The notes under the pieces are model-generated. The model was not told the origin of the DNA. It made no database searches and was given only the letters and a program-made list of their open reading frames with translations. A stretch of 32,076 nucleotides of DNA from an uncultured Clostridia bacterium. GTDB taxonomy: Bacteria > Bacillota > Clostridia > Christensenellales > Aristaeellaceae. Each line of letters begins with the position of its first letter. Positions within the stretch are counted from its first letter, which is position 1. Location of the stretch: positions 1-32,076 of the forward strand of contig CALNAU010000062.1 in the NCBI GenBank assembly GCA_937874275.1, given 5' to 3'. A program made the translations under genes and the position numbers. Positions 7,436-15,767 of this stretch are shown here, piece by piece.

Positions 7436-8824
7436 ATGTTTTCCCCAAAGCGTGAGGGTCACACCGGCTCCCCCATAAAGCCGGCCATGGCCCCGGCCAA
7501 GGTACTGGCCTTGGGCTTTATGCTGATTATTCTGACGGGCGCGCTGCTGCTGATGCTGCCCGTCTCCTCCAGGACGGGCATCGGGATTGGCTTTCTGGAG
7601 GCATTGTTCACAGCCACTTCGGCCACCTGCGTAACGGGGCTGACGGTGGTGGACACCTACACAGCCTATACGGTATTCGGGCAGATGGTCATCCTCAGCC
7701 TGATTCAGGTGGGGGGCCTGGGTTTCATGCTGTTCGCCACCACCACCCTGGTGGCGCTGGGCCGGCGCATCACGCTTCGCAACCGCATGCTGCTGCGCGA
7801 AACCATGAGCCTGCCCGGCCTGTCCGGCGGCGTGCGAACCACGCTGCAGTTCATGCTCATTGTGTTTGCTGTGGAGTTGGCGGGCGCCGCGCTGTTGTCC
7901 ATCCGCTTTGTGCCCATGTATGGCTGGGCCAAAGGGGTATACTTCGGCGTTTTTCACGCGGTCAGCGCGTTTTGTAACGCGGGGTTTGACCTGTTTGGCG
8001 CGGCCGGCAGTTTGATTCAGTTTCACGGGGATCCCCTGGTGCTGCTTACCATTTCAGTATTGATTGTGTTGGGTGGCATTGGTTTTATGGTGATTGCGGA
8101 GGTGGTGGCCAGCCGGGGACACCTGCACCGGATTGGCCTGCATGCCAAGCTGGTGCTGACGATGACCGGTCTGTTGCTGGTATCGGGGTTTGCGCTCTAT
8201 GTCGCCATGGAGTGGAACAACCCCGCCACACTGGCGCTGCCTGGCGCCGGGCCCGGGGAGAAGGTGCTCAACGCCTGGTTTCAGTCGGTGACCACGCGTA
8301 CAGCGGGTTTCTTTTCCTTCCAGCAGGGGGAGATGACGGACACGTCCAAGTTTGTCAGCGTGGTGCTGATGTTCATCGGCGCGTCGCCCGCATCCACAGG
8401 CGGCGGTGTGAAAACCAGCACCTTCATGGTGGTGCTGATGGTCATTGCCAGCATTGTGGCCGGGCGGGAGGATATCAACATCTTCCGCAAGCGGGTACCG
8501 GCTGCCAGCGGCCGCACGGCGCAGAGCATCCTGTTCATGTACCTGGCGCTGCTGGCGTTGGGCGCGGTGCTGCTGACCATCTTTGAAAATGGCAAGGGCT
8601 TCGGCTTTCTGGACATGCTCTTTGAGGAAACATCAGCCCTGGGAACAGTGGGCTTGAGCACCGTGGGCACAGCCAAGTTTTCGATACCCAGCAAGGTGCT
8701 GCTGATTGTGCTGATGTATTTCGGCCGAGTCGGGCCCTTGACCATGATGCTGACGCTTAACCACGGCAACCCGCGCACCGGAAAGGCTATCCGATACCCG
8801 GAGGAACAAATCATCATCGGTTAA
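7436..8824 (+). CDS. ktrB: Potassium uptake channel subunit, TrkH/KtrB family
   Basis: A 462-residue integral membrane protein that conducts K+ (often coupled to Na+) as a dimer gated by a KtrA ring. It shows four membrane-pore-membrane repeats. The four selectivity-filter glycine motifs are readable in order: SATCVTGLT (G68), SAFCNAGFD, TTRTAGFFS and SALGTVGLS. Length fits KtrB (~450) rather than the longer TrkH. The ATG at 7436 follows TGGAGG by 6 bp. The ktrA partner is 28 bp downstream, so the two form one unit. A leader hairpin precedes the gene. Confidence 0.94.
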   Translation: MFSPKREGHTGSPIKPAMAPAKVLALGFMLIILTGALLLMLPVSSRTGIGIGFLEALFTATSATCVTGLTVVDTYTAYTVFGQMVILSLIQVGGLGFMLFATTTLVALGRRITLRNRMLLRETMSLPGLSGGVRTTLQFMLIVFAVELAGAALLSIRFVPMYGWAKGVYFGVFHAVSAFCNAGFDLFGAAGSLIQFHGDPLVLLTISVLIVLGGIGFMVIAEVVASRGHLHRIGLHAKLVLTMTGLLLVSGFALYVAMEWNNPATLALPGAGPGEKVLNAWFQSVTTRTAGFFSFQQGEMTDTSKFVSVVLMFIGASPASTGGGVKTSTFMVVLMVIASIVAGREDINIFRKRVPAASGRTAQSILFMYLALLALGAVLLTIFENGKGFGFLDMLFEETSALGTVGLSTVGTAKFSIPSKVLLIVLMYFGRVGPLTMMLTLNHGNPRTGKAIRYPEEQIIIG

Positions 8825-8852
8825 TCCCTACCCGAAGAGGAGGATATGGTTT

Positions 8853-9515
8853 ATGTCTATGCAACAAAAGCAATTTGCGGTCTTTGGCATCGGGCGGTTT
8901 GGTTCCGCCCTGTGCAAAGAATTGAGTGAGATGGGGCATGAGGTGCTGGCCATTGATACCAGCGAGGAAAATGTGAATGACATTTCGCCCTATGTCACAC
9001 AAGCCCTCCAGTTGGACGCCACCGATGAGGAGGCAGTGCATTCCCTGGGGCTGCGCAACTTTGACGCCGTGGTTGTGTCGATTGGCAGCAACCTGAGTGA
9101 TTCTATCATGATTACGCTGCTTTGCAAAGAACAGGGGGCCAAATACCTGTTGGCGAAGGCGTCCGACGAGCTGCATGCCAAGATGTTAAAGAAGATGGGG
9201 GCGGACCGCGTGGTATTCCCGGAGCGGGACATGGGTGTGCGCGTAGCCAAGACGCTGGTATCCCCCCGACTGCTTGATTTGATCAACGTCAGCGGCGACT
9301 ACATGATGGCGGACATCGTGGCGCCTGCCTCCTGGGTGGGCAAGACGATACAGGAGATTGATATCCGTAAGCGTTATCATGTGAGCGTGCTGGTGATCAA
9401 CCGGGCGGAGGATGTGATGCTCAACCTGACCGCCCAGACGCGCCTGGAGGCGGGCGATAATCTGCTGATTCTGGGCCACCGCAATGACATCCAGCGCATC
9501 GAGGAATTGTCATGA
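8853..9515 (+). CDS. ktrA: Potassium uptake regulatory subunit, TrkA/KtrA family
   Basis: A 220-residue cytoplasmic RCK protein that gates KtrB. The RCK_N Rossmann domain carries the nucleotide motif GIGRFG (12-17) and an acidic residue, D35, at the end of strand 2 (AIDTSEENV), as expected for NAD/ATP-binding KtrA. The RCK_C domain (about 140-220), which in B. subtilis KtrA binds c-di-AMP, is present and full length. AGGAGG at 8838-8843 sets the ATG at 8853; the nearby ATG at 8846 is in a different frame. It overlaps the next gene by 4 bp. Confidence 0.95.
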   Translation: MSMQQKQFAVFGIGRFGSALCKELSEMGHEVLAIDTSEENVNDISPYVTQALQLDATDEEAVHSLGLRNFDAVVVSIGSNLSDSIMITLLCKEQGAKYLLAKASDELHAKMLKKMGADRVVFPERDMGVRVAKTLVSPRLLDLINVSGDYMMADIVAPASWVGKTIQEIDIRKRYHVSVLVINRAEDVMLNLTAQTRLEAGDNLLILGHRNDIQRIEELS

Positions 9516-10102
9516 GGACCATTGTGTTTGACACAGAAGCCACCGACCTGGTGCCGGGGCAGTTGTGTCAATTGTCCGCCTTGGTGGTGACCGATGGGCA
9601 GGTGGAAGGGCTGAACCTCTATTTCAGTGTGGATCAGATGAGCGAGGGCGCCTTCGGAGTACACGGCCTGAGCATGGAGGACCTGGCGGAGCTGTCGGGC
9701 GGCGTGTACTTTGAAGACAAGGCCGAGGAATTGCTGGCGTTGTTCAACAGCGCCAACCTGCTGGTCGGCCACAATGTGGCGGCCGATGAGCGCTACCTGC
9801 GGGTAGAGCTGGAGCGCTGCGGCCTGAAGATGAAGAAAATCAACACCTTCTGCACGATGAACTACGCCACCGGGCTGATGAACTTAAAGCGGCAGGTGGT
9901 CACCGGCAGGCCAAAGCCGCCCCGGCTGGAGGAATTGTGTGCCTATTACGGCATCACGCCGGACGCTATCAACGAGGGCTGTGCCCAATGGTTTGGCGGC
10001 GGGGACAAGCTGCACGACGCCCGCTATGACACGGCGGCCACCTGGCTGTGCCTGAAAGCGGCGGTGGAGCGCGGGGACCTGCGCAACATGCAAGGTATTT
10101 AG
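9512..10102 (+). CDS. DEDDh 3'-5' exonuclease-like protein (DnaQ/RNase T fold)
   Basis: A 196-residue exonuclease fold. Exo I is FDTEATD (D7, E9), Exo II is GHNVAADERYL (D92) and Exo III is HDARYD (H168, D173), a complete DEDDh set coordinating two metal ions. Residues 130-165 form an insertion with a Cys and a Gly-rich turn that I do not recognise. It could be a proofreading-like or RNA-trimming nuclease; the sequence alone does not decide between DNA and RNA. Its ATG lies inside the ktrA stop codon, so translation is coupled to potassium-channel genes, an unexpected pairing. A 7-bp AT-rich hairpin (10100-10120) includes the stop codon but has no T run. Confidence 0.85.
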   Translation: MRTIVFDTEATDLVPGQLCQLSALVVTDGQVEGLNLYFSVDQMSEGAFGVHGLSMEDLAELSGGVYFEDKAEELLALFNSANLLVGHNVAADERYLRVELERCGLKMKKINTFCTMNYATGLMNLKRQVVTGRPKPPRLEELCAYYGITPDAINEGCAQWFGGGDKLHDARYDTAATWLCLKAAVERGDLRNMQGI

Positions 10103-10154
10103 TTAGTCTCTCTCTAACTATTGCTGAACTATGAAAAATTGATTTCGAATTCTC

Positions 10155-10184
10155 TTGATTATAGGCATCGTTTTGTTGTACAAT
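10155..10184 (+). promoter_or_regulatory. Promoter of the two-component system
   Basis: TTGATT (10155-10160) and TACAAT (10179-10184) are separated by 18 bp, in an AT-rich stretch. Initiation near 10191 leaves a ~40-base leader to the ATG at 10231. It also excludes the in-frame upstream ATG at 10183 as a start, because that lies within the -10 box. Confidence 0.7.
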
Positions 10185-10230
10185 GATGTTGGTACTGTGT
10201 CCAGACTTGTTTTGGCGTAGGAAGGAATGG

Positions 10231-10932
10231 ATGTTGGTGGCTAAAAAGATACTGCTTGTAGATGACGAGCCTTTGATGATCAAAGGGCTCAAATATACGT
10301 TGGAGCAGGACGGCTATGAAACCGTCAGCGCCTACGATGGTGAGGAGGCCCTCAAGGTATTCGGCGAGCAGCCCTTCGACCTAGTGCTGCTGGACGTTAT
10401 GCTGCCACGCATGGATGGCATCCAGGTATGCCAGCGCATCCGCGAAAACAGCGATGTGCCCATCATCATGCTCACCGCCAAGGGCGAAGATTTGGACAAG
10501 ATTCTGGGCCTGGAATATGGCGCGGATGACTACATGACCAAGCCCTTCAACATCCTGGAGGTCAAGGCCCGCATCAAGACCATTCTGCGCCGCGTGCAGG
10601 CCTCCGGCCAGCAGGACGACCAGCGCGTCATCAAGGTGCACGACCTGGAGGTCAACACCGCCAACCGCTCCGTCACCCTGCGGGGCAAAGATGTGCGCCT
10701 GACCGCCAAGGAGTTTGACCTGCTGCAGCTGTTCATCGCCCACCGCGGCCGTGTGTTCAGCCGGGAGGAAATGCTGGACGCCGTCTGGAAGAATGACTAC
10801 GCCGGCGATGCCCGCACGGTGGACGTGCACATCCGCCGCCTGCGCGAAAAGATAGAGCAAAACCCGACGCAACCCGAGTTTATCTTTACCAAATGGGGAG
10901 TGGGGTACTATTTCACCGATCGCGATGACTAA
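10231..10932 (+). CDS. OmpR/PhoB family response regulator
   Basis: A 233-residue DNA-binding response regulator. In the receiver domain the acidic pair is D11/D12, the phospho-acceptor is D55 (LLDVMLP), the switch threonine is T82 (LTAKGED) and the conserved lysine is K104 (MTKPFN). The winged-helix domain (about 133-230) contains DVRLTAKEFDLL and the recognition-helix region TVDVHIRRLREKIE. Composition and length are close to WalR/PhoP-type regulators. The ATG at 10231 follows AGGAAGG at 10219-10225 by 5 bp; a GTG at 10237 is possible. It overlaps the kinase gene by 8 bp. Targets are unknown. The facing GerMN operon is an obvious candidate (inference). Confidence 0.95.
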   Translation: MLVAKKILLVDDEPLMIKGLKYTLEQDGYETVSAYDGEEALKVFGEQPFDLVLLDVMLPRMDGIQVCQRIRENSDVPIIMLTAKGEDLDKILGLEYGADDYMTKPFNILEVKARIKTILRRVQASGQQDDQRVIKVHDLEVNTANRSVTLRGKDVRLTAKEFDLLQLFIAHRGRVFSREEMLDAVWKNDYAGDARTVDVHIRRLREKIEQNPTQPEFIFTKWGVGYYFTDRDD

Positions 10933-12379
10933 CCCCTTCTCCAGCGTGCGCTGGAAGGTGCTCCTCGCTTTCTTTTTGATTATCGGCCTGTCCTTCCTGA
11001 TCATGGCGGGGATGCTCACCAACATGCTGGGCAGGTATTTATTTGAACAGCGCATTCGCGCCGACCGGGCCGGCCTTGAAAAATGGGCGGTGCAGGCGGC
11101 GCCGTTTTTGTCTGCCGCCGACACCCAGACCTTGACGCAGACCTTGGCTCAGGCCGGCAATGAGTTGTCCGGCCGTGTGCTGCTGCTGGACGGCGACGGC
11201 AAGGTGCAGCTGGATACCTTCCGCGAGGCCCATGGCAGACGCCTGCAATACCCCGAGGTGGTGTCCATCTTGCTCAGCGGACAGACGGCGGATTACGGCG
11301 TGCACTCCCTCAAGACAGGCCGCGAGGCACAGGATAGCATGCTGGGCTTTGCCGCGGGCGATGAGTGGGTGAGCTATAGTACGGCAGGCATCGTCCACTC
11401 CTCCCGCGTGGTGGGGGTGCTGTTGCTGGTCTCCTCCGTGGGCGAGATGATGCAAAACCTGTACGCTGTGCAGGACAACCTGGTACTCATCTTTGTGGTG
11501 GTAGCAGCGGTGGCCATTCTGGCCGGGATGATTTTTTCCGGCGTGCTGACCCGGCCGATTGTTACCCTCACAGGCGTCATCCGGCAGATGTCCAAGGGCG
11601 ATTTTGCCGCCCGCGTGCCCGAGAAGGGTTCAGGCGAGCTCAAACACCTGGCCAGCGCCTTCAACTCCATGAGTGAAAAGCTGCAAACGCTGGATCAATC
11701 GCGCAACGAGTTTGTATCAAACGCCAGCCACGAGCTGAAGACGCCGCTGGCCACCATGAAGATTCTCATCGAATCGCTGATTTATCAGCCCGAGATGGAG
11801 ACGCAGCTGCGCACCGAGTTTCTGACCGATATCAACGCCGAAATCAATCGCCTCAGCGCCATCGTGTCGGACCTGTTGACGCTGGTGCAGGCGGATGCCC
11901 ACACCATGCGACTGGACCGTGAGAAATTAAGTCTGGCCGCCATCGTGAAGGAAACAGCTCACCGGCTGGAGCCCATCGCCACCCAGCGCGGTCAAACCAT
12001 CAGCCTGTCGCTGGACGACAGCGGCGACATGTACGCCGACAAGTCCAAGCTGCGACAGGTGGTGTACAACCTGCTGGATAATGCCGTCAAGTATACGCAG
12101 GATGGCGGAAAAATCAGCCTCAGCGTGGTGCGCGGCGGGCGGGACATTATCCTCACCGTCACCGATAACGGCCCCGGCATCCGGGCGGAAAGCCTGCCCC
12201 ATGTGTTTGACCGTTTCTACCGCGTGGACAAGGCGCGCAGCCGCGAGAGCGGCGGCACCGGCCTTGGGCTGTCCATCGTGCGCCAGATTGTCACGCTGCA
12301 TGGCGGCAGCATCCGCGCCGAGAGTGAGGAAGGCAAAGGAACAAGCTTCATTGTGGAGCTGCCGCTGCACAAGGGCTGA
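10925..12379 (+). CDS. Membrane sensor histidine kinase (WalK/PhoR-like)
   Basis: A 484-residue sensor kinase. Domains in order: TM1 at about 11-33; an extracytoplasmic sensor at about 35-185 with a Cache/PAS-like core (GRVLLLDGDGKVQLD); TM2 at about 186-206; HAMP at about 207-258; HisKA with phospho-acceptor H269 (NASHELKTPLATMK); then the ATPase domain with N box (NLLDNAVKY, 382-390), G1 (DNGPGI, 414-419), F box (FDRFYRVD) and G2 (GGTGLGLS). All catalytic elements are intact. It overlaps the regulator by 8 bp, so the two are coupled. The sensor domain suggests a periplasmic or cell-wall signal, but the ligand is unknown. A bidirectional terminator follows 25 bp downstream. Confidence 0.95.
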   Translation: MTNPFSSVRWKVLLAFFLIIGLSFLIMAGMLTNMLGRYLFEQRIRADRAGLEKWAVQAAPFLSAADTQTLTQTLAQAGNELSGRVLLLDGDGKVQLDTFREAHGRRLQYPEVVSILLSGQTADYGVHSLKTGREAQDSMLGFAAGDEWVSYSTAGIVHSSRVVGVLLLVSSVGEMMQNLYAVQDNLVLIFVVVAAVAILAGMIFSGVLTRPIVTLTGVIRQMSKGDFAARVPEKGSGELKHLASAFNSMSEKLQTLDQSRNEFVSNASHELKTPLATMKILIESLIYQPEMETQLRTEFLTDINAEINRLSAIVSDLLTLVQADAHTMRLDREKLSLAAIVKETAHRLEPIATQRGQTISLSLDDSGDMYADKSKLRQVVYNLLDNAVKYTQDGGKISLSVVRGGRDIILTVTDNGPGIRAESLPHVFDRFYRVDKARSRESGGTGLGLSIVRQIVTLHGGSIRAESEEGKGTSFIVELPLHKG

Positions 12380-12404
12380 CCAGCAGGTACGATATAGCAG
12401 CAAC

Positions 12405-12436
12405 AAAAAAGTGATGCATAGCGCATCACTTTTTTT
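12405..12436. terminator. Bidirectional intrinsic terminator between convergent operons
   Basis: GTGATGC (12411-12417) pairs with GCATCAC (12423-12429) around a 5-base loop. Six A residues on the left and seven T residues on the right (12430-12436) give U runs in both transcripts. It ends the two-component operon (+) and the GerMN operon (-). Confidence 0.9.
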
Positions 12437-12459
12437 GTGCACCAAGATAGCGTTTGGGG

Positions 12460-14004
12460 TTATAAGATGATTTCCGGGTTCTGCAAAAACTCGCCCGGCA
12501 GATAGATGGCGCCGGCCAGGGTGTCGGGCTGCTGCCCATCGATAAAGAAACGCACGCGCTGTGTGCCGCGGGTATCGCACAGGGTGTTCACCATGCTGTA
12601 TATCAGCTCCCGCTCCTGCTGGGGGGATAAGCCTTGGCTTTTCTCCCGCAGGTTGCCAGAGAGGTTCACCAGCACGGTATCATTCTCTTTGCCCACGGCC
12701 ATCAAATCCGCTGCTGTGACCCCGGTAGGGAACAGGCCGCGGATGCCCTCCACGTTGTCATAGGGCTGCGGCCCGCCAATCAGCTGCTCCAGCAGATAGC
12801 GCCGGTTGAAAGCCAGTGCGTAGGGCACCGGGCGGCGCACCCGCGCCAGACCATCGCTGCCCTGTCCAAAGTATAGCGTGCAGTTGGTCAGCAAAAAGCT
12901 GGAAAAGTCAGCCCGCCTGAGCAGGCCGCCGCTGAACAGAATCTGCTGACCGGCGCCCTCATAGATGCCGCTTGGCACAATGGCCTCAATTTGCTCGTTG
13001 CCGATGCTGATTTTGAGGCCGTCCAACCGCGGCATGAAGGTACCCAACGTGTAGGTGATGGCAGCCATCATGATGGAGCGTGGGATGCCCGCGTTGATGA
13101 AGGTCTCATTGGCGATGTCCAGGAAGTGCAGGTGCACGGTGGAGAACCCGGTCTCCTCGTTGAGGTCCACCAAAGGCGGCTCGGCCAGCAGGGCATTCAA
13201 ATCCGGCATCGGCGGCGCCTGGGTCAGCACCTGGGGCCCGGCGGATAGGGCGCCTAACAGGGCGACGGCTATCTGGCGGCGCGTCTGACCGGGGAAGGAC
13301 ACCGTGCGGGCTTCCGACAGAATGCCGCGGCCATAGGTGGCCGGGAAATACAGCGTGCATACGCTGGAAAAGCGCTGCGTGTCCTGGTTTTCCAGGCTGG
13401 CCCGGGCGGACAGGCTGTCCCACAGGGCGGGCGCATCCTCATTGCGGGTGGCCTGCAGGCTGCCCACAGGGGCCATGCCGTCCTGATCCACGCCCGGCTC
13501 CTGGTCGGCCACCAGCACATTGACGTAGCGGATGTCCCGCCACTGCACCAAGGTGTTGGCGATGGCGCGGCGCAGGGTCAGCAAATCCTGGCGGCTGAGC
13601 AGGTTGGCGTTGGCGCCCAGGTTGACCGTGGCGACATCACCTGATATCTCCACGCCCCGGCCGCCCTGATGGATTTGCAGCCCTGCCTGGGGGAACAGCG
13701 GCCGCGCGGCATCGTTGCCGGTGAAGGAAAGCAGCTTGCGCACCGTGGCCTCAGCCGGGTGCCGGTCGGCCGGCAGCAGAATGCGTTCGGGCACCATTAT
13801 CAGTTGCCCATCCACCGCCGAAGGCAGGCTGAGCATTACCGTTTCGGCCAACTCCTGCTCTGTATCCGGCTGGGGGGCGGCATATTGATTCTCCACAGGG
13901 GGCAGTGTGGCGGAGGTTGCGCCGCTCATGGGCACGGCGCGGGCGCAGCCGCTTAGCAGCGCCGCGCACAGCAGCAGGGCACTCAATCTGGCACTCTTCT
14001 TCAT
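12460..14004 (-). CDS. GerMN-domain lipoprotein (two GerMN-like regions)
   Basis: A 514-residue lipoprotein. The signal peptide ends in the lipobox LLSGC with lipidated C20. A low-complexity linker (about 21-50) follows, then at least two GerMN-like beta/alpha regions: residues ~55-170 (VMVPERILLPA ... VATVNLGANANLLS) and ~215-340 (CTLYFPATYG ... TVHLHFLDIANE). A third, weaker repeat lies at ~375-500 (CTLYFGQGSDGL ... DTVLVNLSGNLRE). The known GerMN proteins are GerM, which supports the SpoIIIA-SpoIIQ channel, and LpqB, which modulates the MtrAB two-component system. It would sit on the outer face of the membrane. It overlaps the upstream gene by 4 bp (ATGA), so expression is coupled. Function is not established; partnership with the facing kinase is inference. 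Confidence 0.82.
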   Translation of the reverse strand: MKKSARLSALLLCAALLSGCARAVPMSGATSATLPPVENQYAAPQPDTEQELAETVMLSLPSAVDGQLIMVPERILLPADRHPAEATVRKLLSFTGNDAARPLFPQAGLQIHQGGRGVEISGDVATVNLGANANLLSRQDLLTLRRAIANTLVQWRDIRYVNVLVADQEPGVDQDGMAPVGSLQATRNEDAPALWDSLSARASLENQDTQRFSSVCTLYFPATYGRGILSEARTVSFPGQTRRQIAVALLGALSAGPQVLTQAPPMPDLNALLAEPPLVDLNEETGFSTVHLHFLDIANETFINAGIPRSIMMAAITYTLGTFMPRLDGLKISIGNEQIEAIVPSGIYEGAGQQILFSGGLLRRADFSSFLLTNCTLYFGQGSDGLARVRRPVPYALAFNRRYLLEQLIGGPQPYDNVEGIRGLFPTGVTAADLMAVGKENDTVLVNLSGNLREKSQGLSPQQERELIYSMVNTLCDTRGTQRVRFFIDGQQPDTLAGAIYLPGEFLQNPEIIL

Positions 14005-14969
14005 TGGGCAGCCGCCTTCAGCAGGCGCTGCAACGCGTCCTGCGGGATGGTATAGATGCCCTCGCGTAATTGCAGCGGCAGCGGCTGGTTTTCCAGCACA
14101 TATTCAATGCCATTGTCTTTCAGGATACGCAGGTTCACCACCACGGTGGCGCTCTGCCCATCCAATGAGACGGTGCCGGGGGATACCAGATAGTCCGCCA
14201 GACGCGGCGCCTGCTCCAGCTGCACCAGCAGCTCATGCTCGGTGGGGATATCGGCCGCGTCCTGGGCATCGCCCGGCTTGATGATGGACAGCGCCGGGGC
14301 CCATTGCGCCCGCTTCCAGCTGTCCAGCAGCAGCCCGGCCGCGGTTCTGGGCGTCAATACATAGCCCTCGCTGCGTACCAGGGGGCTGGGCAATTCCTGA
14401 TTGTCCAGCAGGTAATAACTGTTGCTCAGCCGCATGGAGGCGGTGATGTTGGTCTCCTGGCGCACAAGCACCTGCACCTGTGCGTACAGGCCATCCTCGG
14501 TCAGGGTGTTGACCAGCCCCGCCATGGCCAGCCTGCGGCGCAGCTGCCCCTCGCCCTGGCTGTAGTCCTGGTTGAGCACCACGGCCTCATCGGGGTAGCG
14601 GCTCAGCAGGCGCTCATTAAAGGTGATAAACAGTGTATCGCCATTGGCTGTCACGCTGAGCACCTGCGTACCCGGCGGGAACAGCGGATTGAGGTGCGGG
14701 GAAAGCGAGCCCGGCCCGTCCAGCAGCGCTTTGATGACGGCCAGCTCGCGGGAATCTGGGCGCGATACGGAAATCTGCCGCGTCTCCCTGGCCAGGTAGC
14801 CCGTGGCGCGGTAGCGGAAATACAGCGTGGCCGGCACCGTGATGCTGTCCGTGCCCTCCGCCCAGGGTGTGACCATCTGGTCGGGCGCTATGGCTGTTTC
14901 GGCGCTAATCATCCATGGCGCGGCAAGCAGGCACAAAAAAAGAAAACAGACCAAATACCGGTTTCGCAT
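14001..14969 (-). CDS. Secreted GerMN-domain protein
   Basis: A 322-residue exported protein. The signal peptide covers about 1-23 (hydrophobic core LVCFLFLCLLAAP, cut near ISA) and has no lipobox. A GerMN-like domain spans about 45-175: ATLYFRYRATGYL, a KALLDGP helix, then DTLFITFNERLLSR. A second, degenerate domain (about 190-322) contains SATVVVNLRIL. I start it at 14969 because the minus-strand AGGAGG site (14985-14980) lies 10 bases upstream of that ATG; the in-frame ATG at 14993 lies before the site. It is 37 bp from the DUF6062 gene and overlaps the lipoprotein gene, so it belongs in the same operon. It is likely extracytoplasmic or membrane-retained. Confidence 0.8.
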   Translation of the reverse strand: MRNRYLVCFLFLCLLAAPWMISAETAIAPDQMVTPWAEGTDSITVPATLYFRYRATGYLARETRQISVSRPDSRELAVIKALLDGPGSLSPHLNPLFPPGTQVLSVTANGDTLFITFNERLLSRYPDEAVVLNQDYSQGEGQLRRRLAMAGLVNTLTEDGLYAQVQVLVRQETNITASMRLSNSYYLLDNQELPSPLVRSEGYVLTPRTAAGLLLDSWKRAQWAPALSIIKPGDAQDAADIPTEHELLVQLEQAPRLADYLVSPGTVSLDGQSATVVVNLRILKDNGIEYVLENQPLPLQLREGIYTIPQDALQRLLKAAAQ

Positions 14970-15006
14970 GTTGTGGGTGCCTCCTCTCGCCATGTTCCTG
15001 ATTTTC

Positions 15007-15765
15007 CTATTCGCGGCCCGGGTCTGTACCTACCGACCAGCCGCGCAGTTTGGTGATGGTGCGCTCCAGCGCGTCGCGGCTGTCGCCCCAGGGTTTGTCG
15101 TTGTTACGGTAGTCAAACTTCAGCGTGAACCATGCCAGCTCATCCTCAAGCCGGGCCAGGTTGTCACTTAACAGCTTCAGCAGCGCCTCCTGAAAGGTGG
15201 CCAGGGGCTGACCGGAGAGATGCTCCTGCGCCATGGCCCACAGCCTGTCTGCATCCGGGATGCAGACACCCTTGGATGCGGTAAAGGCCTCGCGGAAGGC
15301 AGCGTCCGTCTTCCACAGGTGGAGCAGGGAATAGGCATAGCGGCCCATGTTATCCTCCAGGCTGTCGCACAGCACGCAGCCCACCGACAGATTGCCCACA
15401 GGGGTATCGGGGGAGGAGGCATCCGCTGCCTTGCGTTTAAAGGAAAAAAGACCGCCCTGGGGCTTTGCCCCGCTGCCGGTCTCAGGTGTGCGTGCCTTCA
15501 AGCGGGCGCGCACCTCTTTGAGGTGGGACAGCATCATCAGCGCGTGTCCCAGGCGGTTTTGCCGGTCGTACAGCATGCGGTGATGTGCCGGGCAAAAGCC
15601 TTTGTCATTCACCCGCAGTCGTGTATCCGGCTCCATCACCGAGGCGCCCAGGTAGCGGTCGGCCAGCATGTGCTCGGTCTTGCGCCGCAGCAGGCACATG
15701 GGGCACTCGCCGCCAGCGTGCAGCGCGTCCCATACGGGGATGGTGTCGATATGATAGCGCACCAT
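15007..15765 (-). CDS. DUF6062 family protein, cysteine-rich, unknown function
   Basis: A 252-residue soluble protein with no signal peptide. It opens with the typical YHIDTIPVWDAL motif followed by CPMC (C21, C24). A second metal-like site, FCPAHH (C58, H61, H62), leads into a helix with the pattern LYDRQNRLGHAL, and a CVLC pair follows (C130, C133). A four-cysteine/histidine metal site is likely (inference). The C-terminal half is helical and charged. The family is common in Clostridia; some databases label relatives as ABC-transporter substrate-binding proteins, which the sequence here does not support. The start is 2 bp from the stop of the upstream membrane-protein gene, so the two are coupled. 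Confidence 0.78.
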   Translation of the reverse strand: MVRYHIDTIPVWDALHAGGECPMCLLRRKTEHMLADRYLGASVMEPDTRLRVNDKGFCPAHHRMLYDRQNRLGHALMMLSHLKEVRARLKARTPETGSGAKPQGGLFSFKRKAADASSPDTPVGNLSVGCVLCDSLEDNMGRYAYSLLHLWKTDAAFREAFTASKGVCIPDADRLWAMAQEHLSGQPLATFQEALLKLLSDNLARLEDELAWFTLKFDYRNNDKPWGDSRDALERTITKLRGWSVGTDPGRE

Positions 15766-15767
15766 CT

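Noticed and set aside
10100..10120. A hairpin with a 7-bp stem (TAGTTAG / CTAACTA) after the exonuclease stop as terminator.
   Set aside because: The stem is AT-rich and weak, and no T run follows. It may help decay but is not a convincing terminator.
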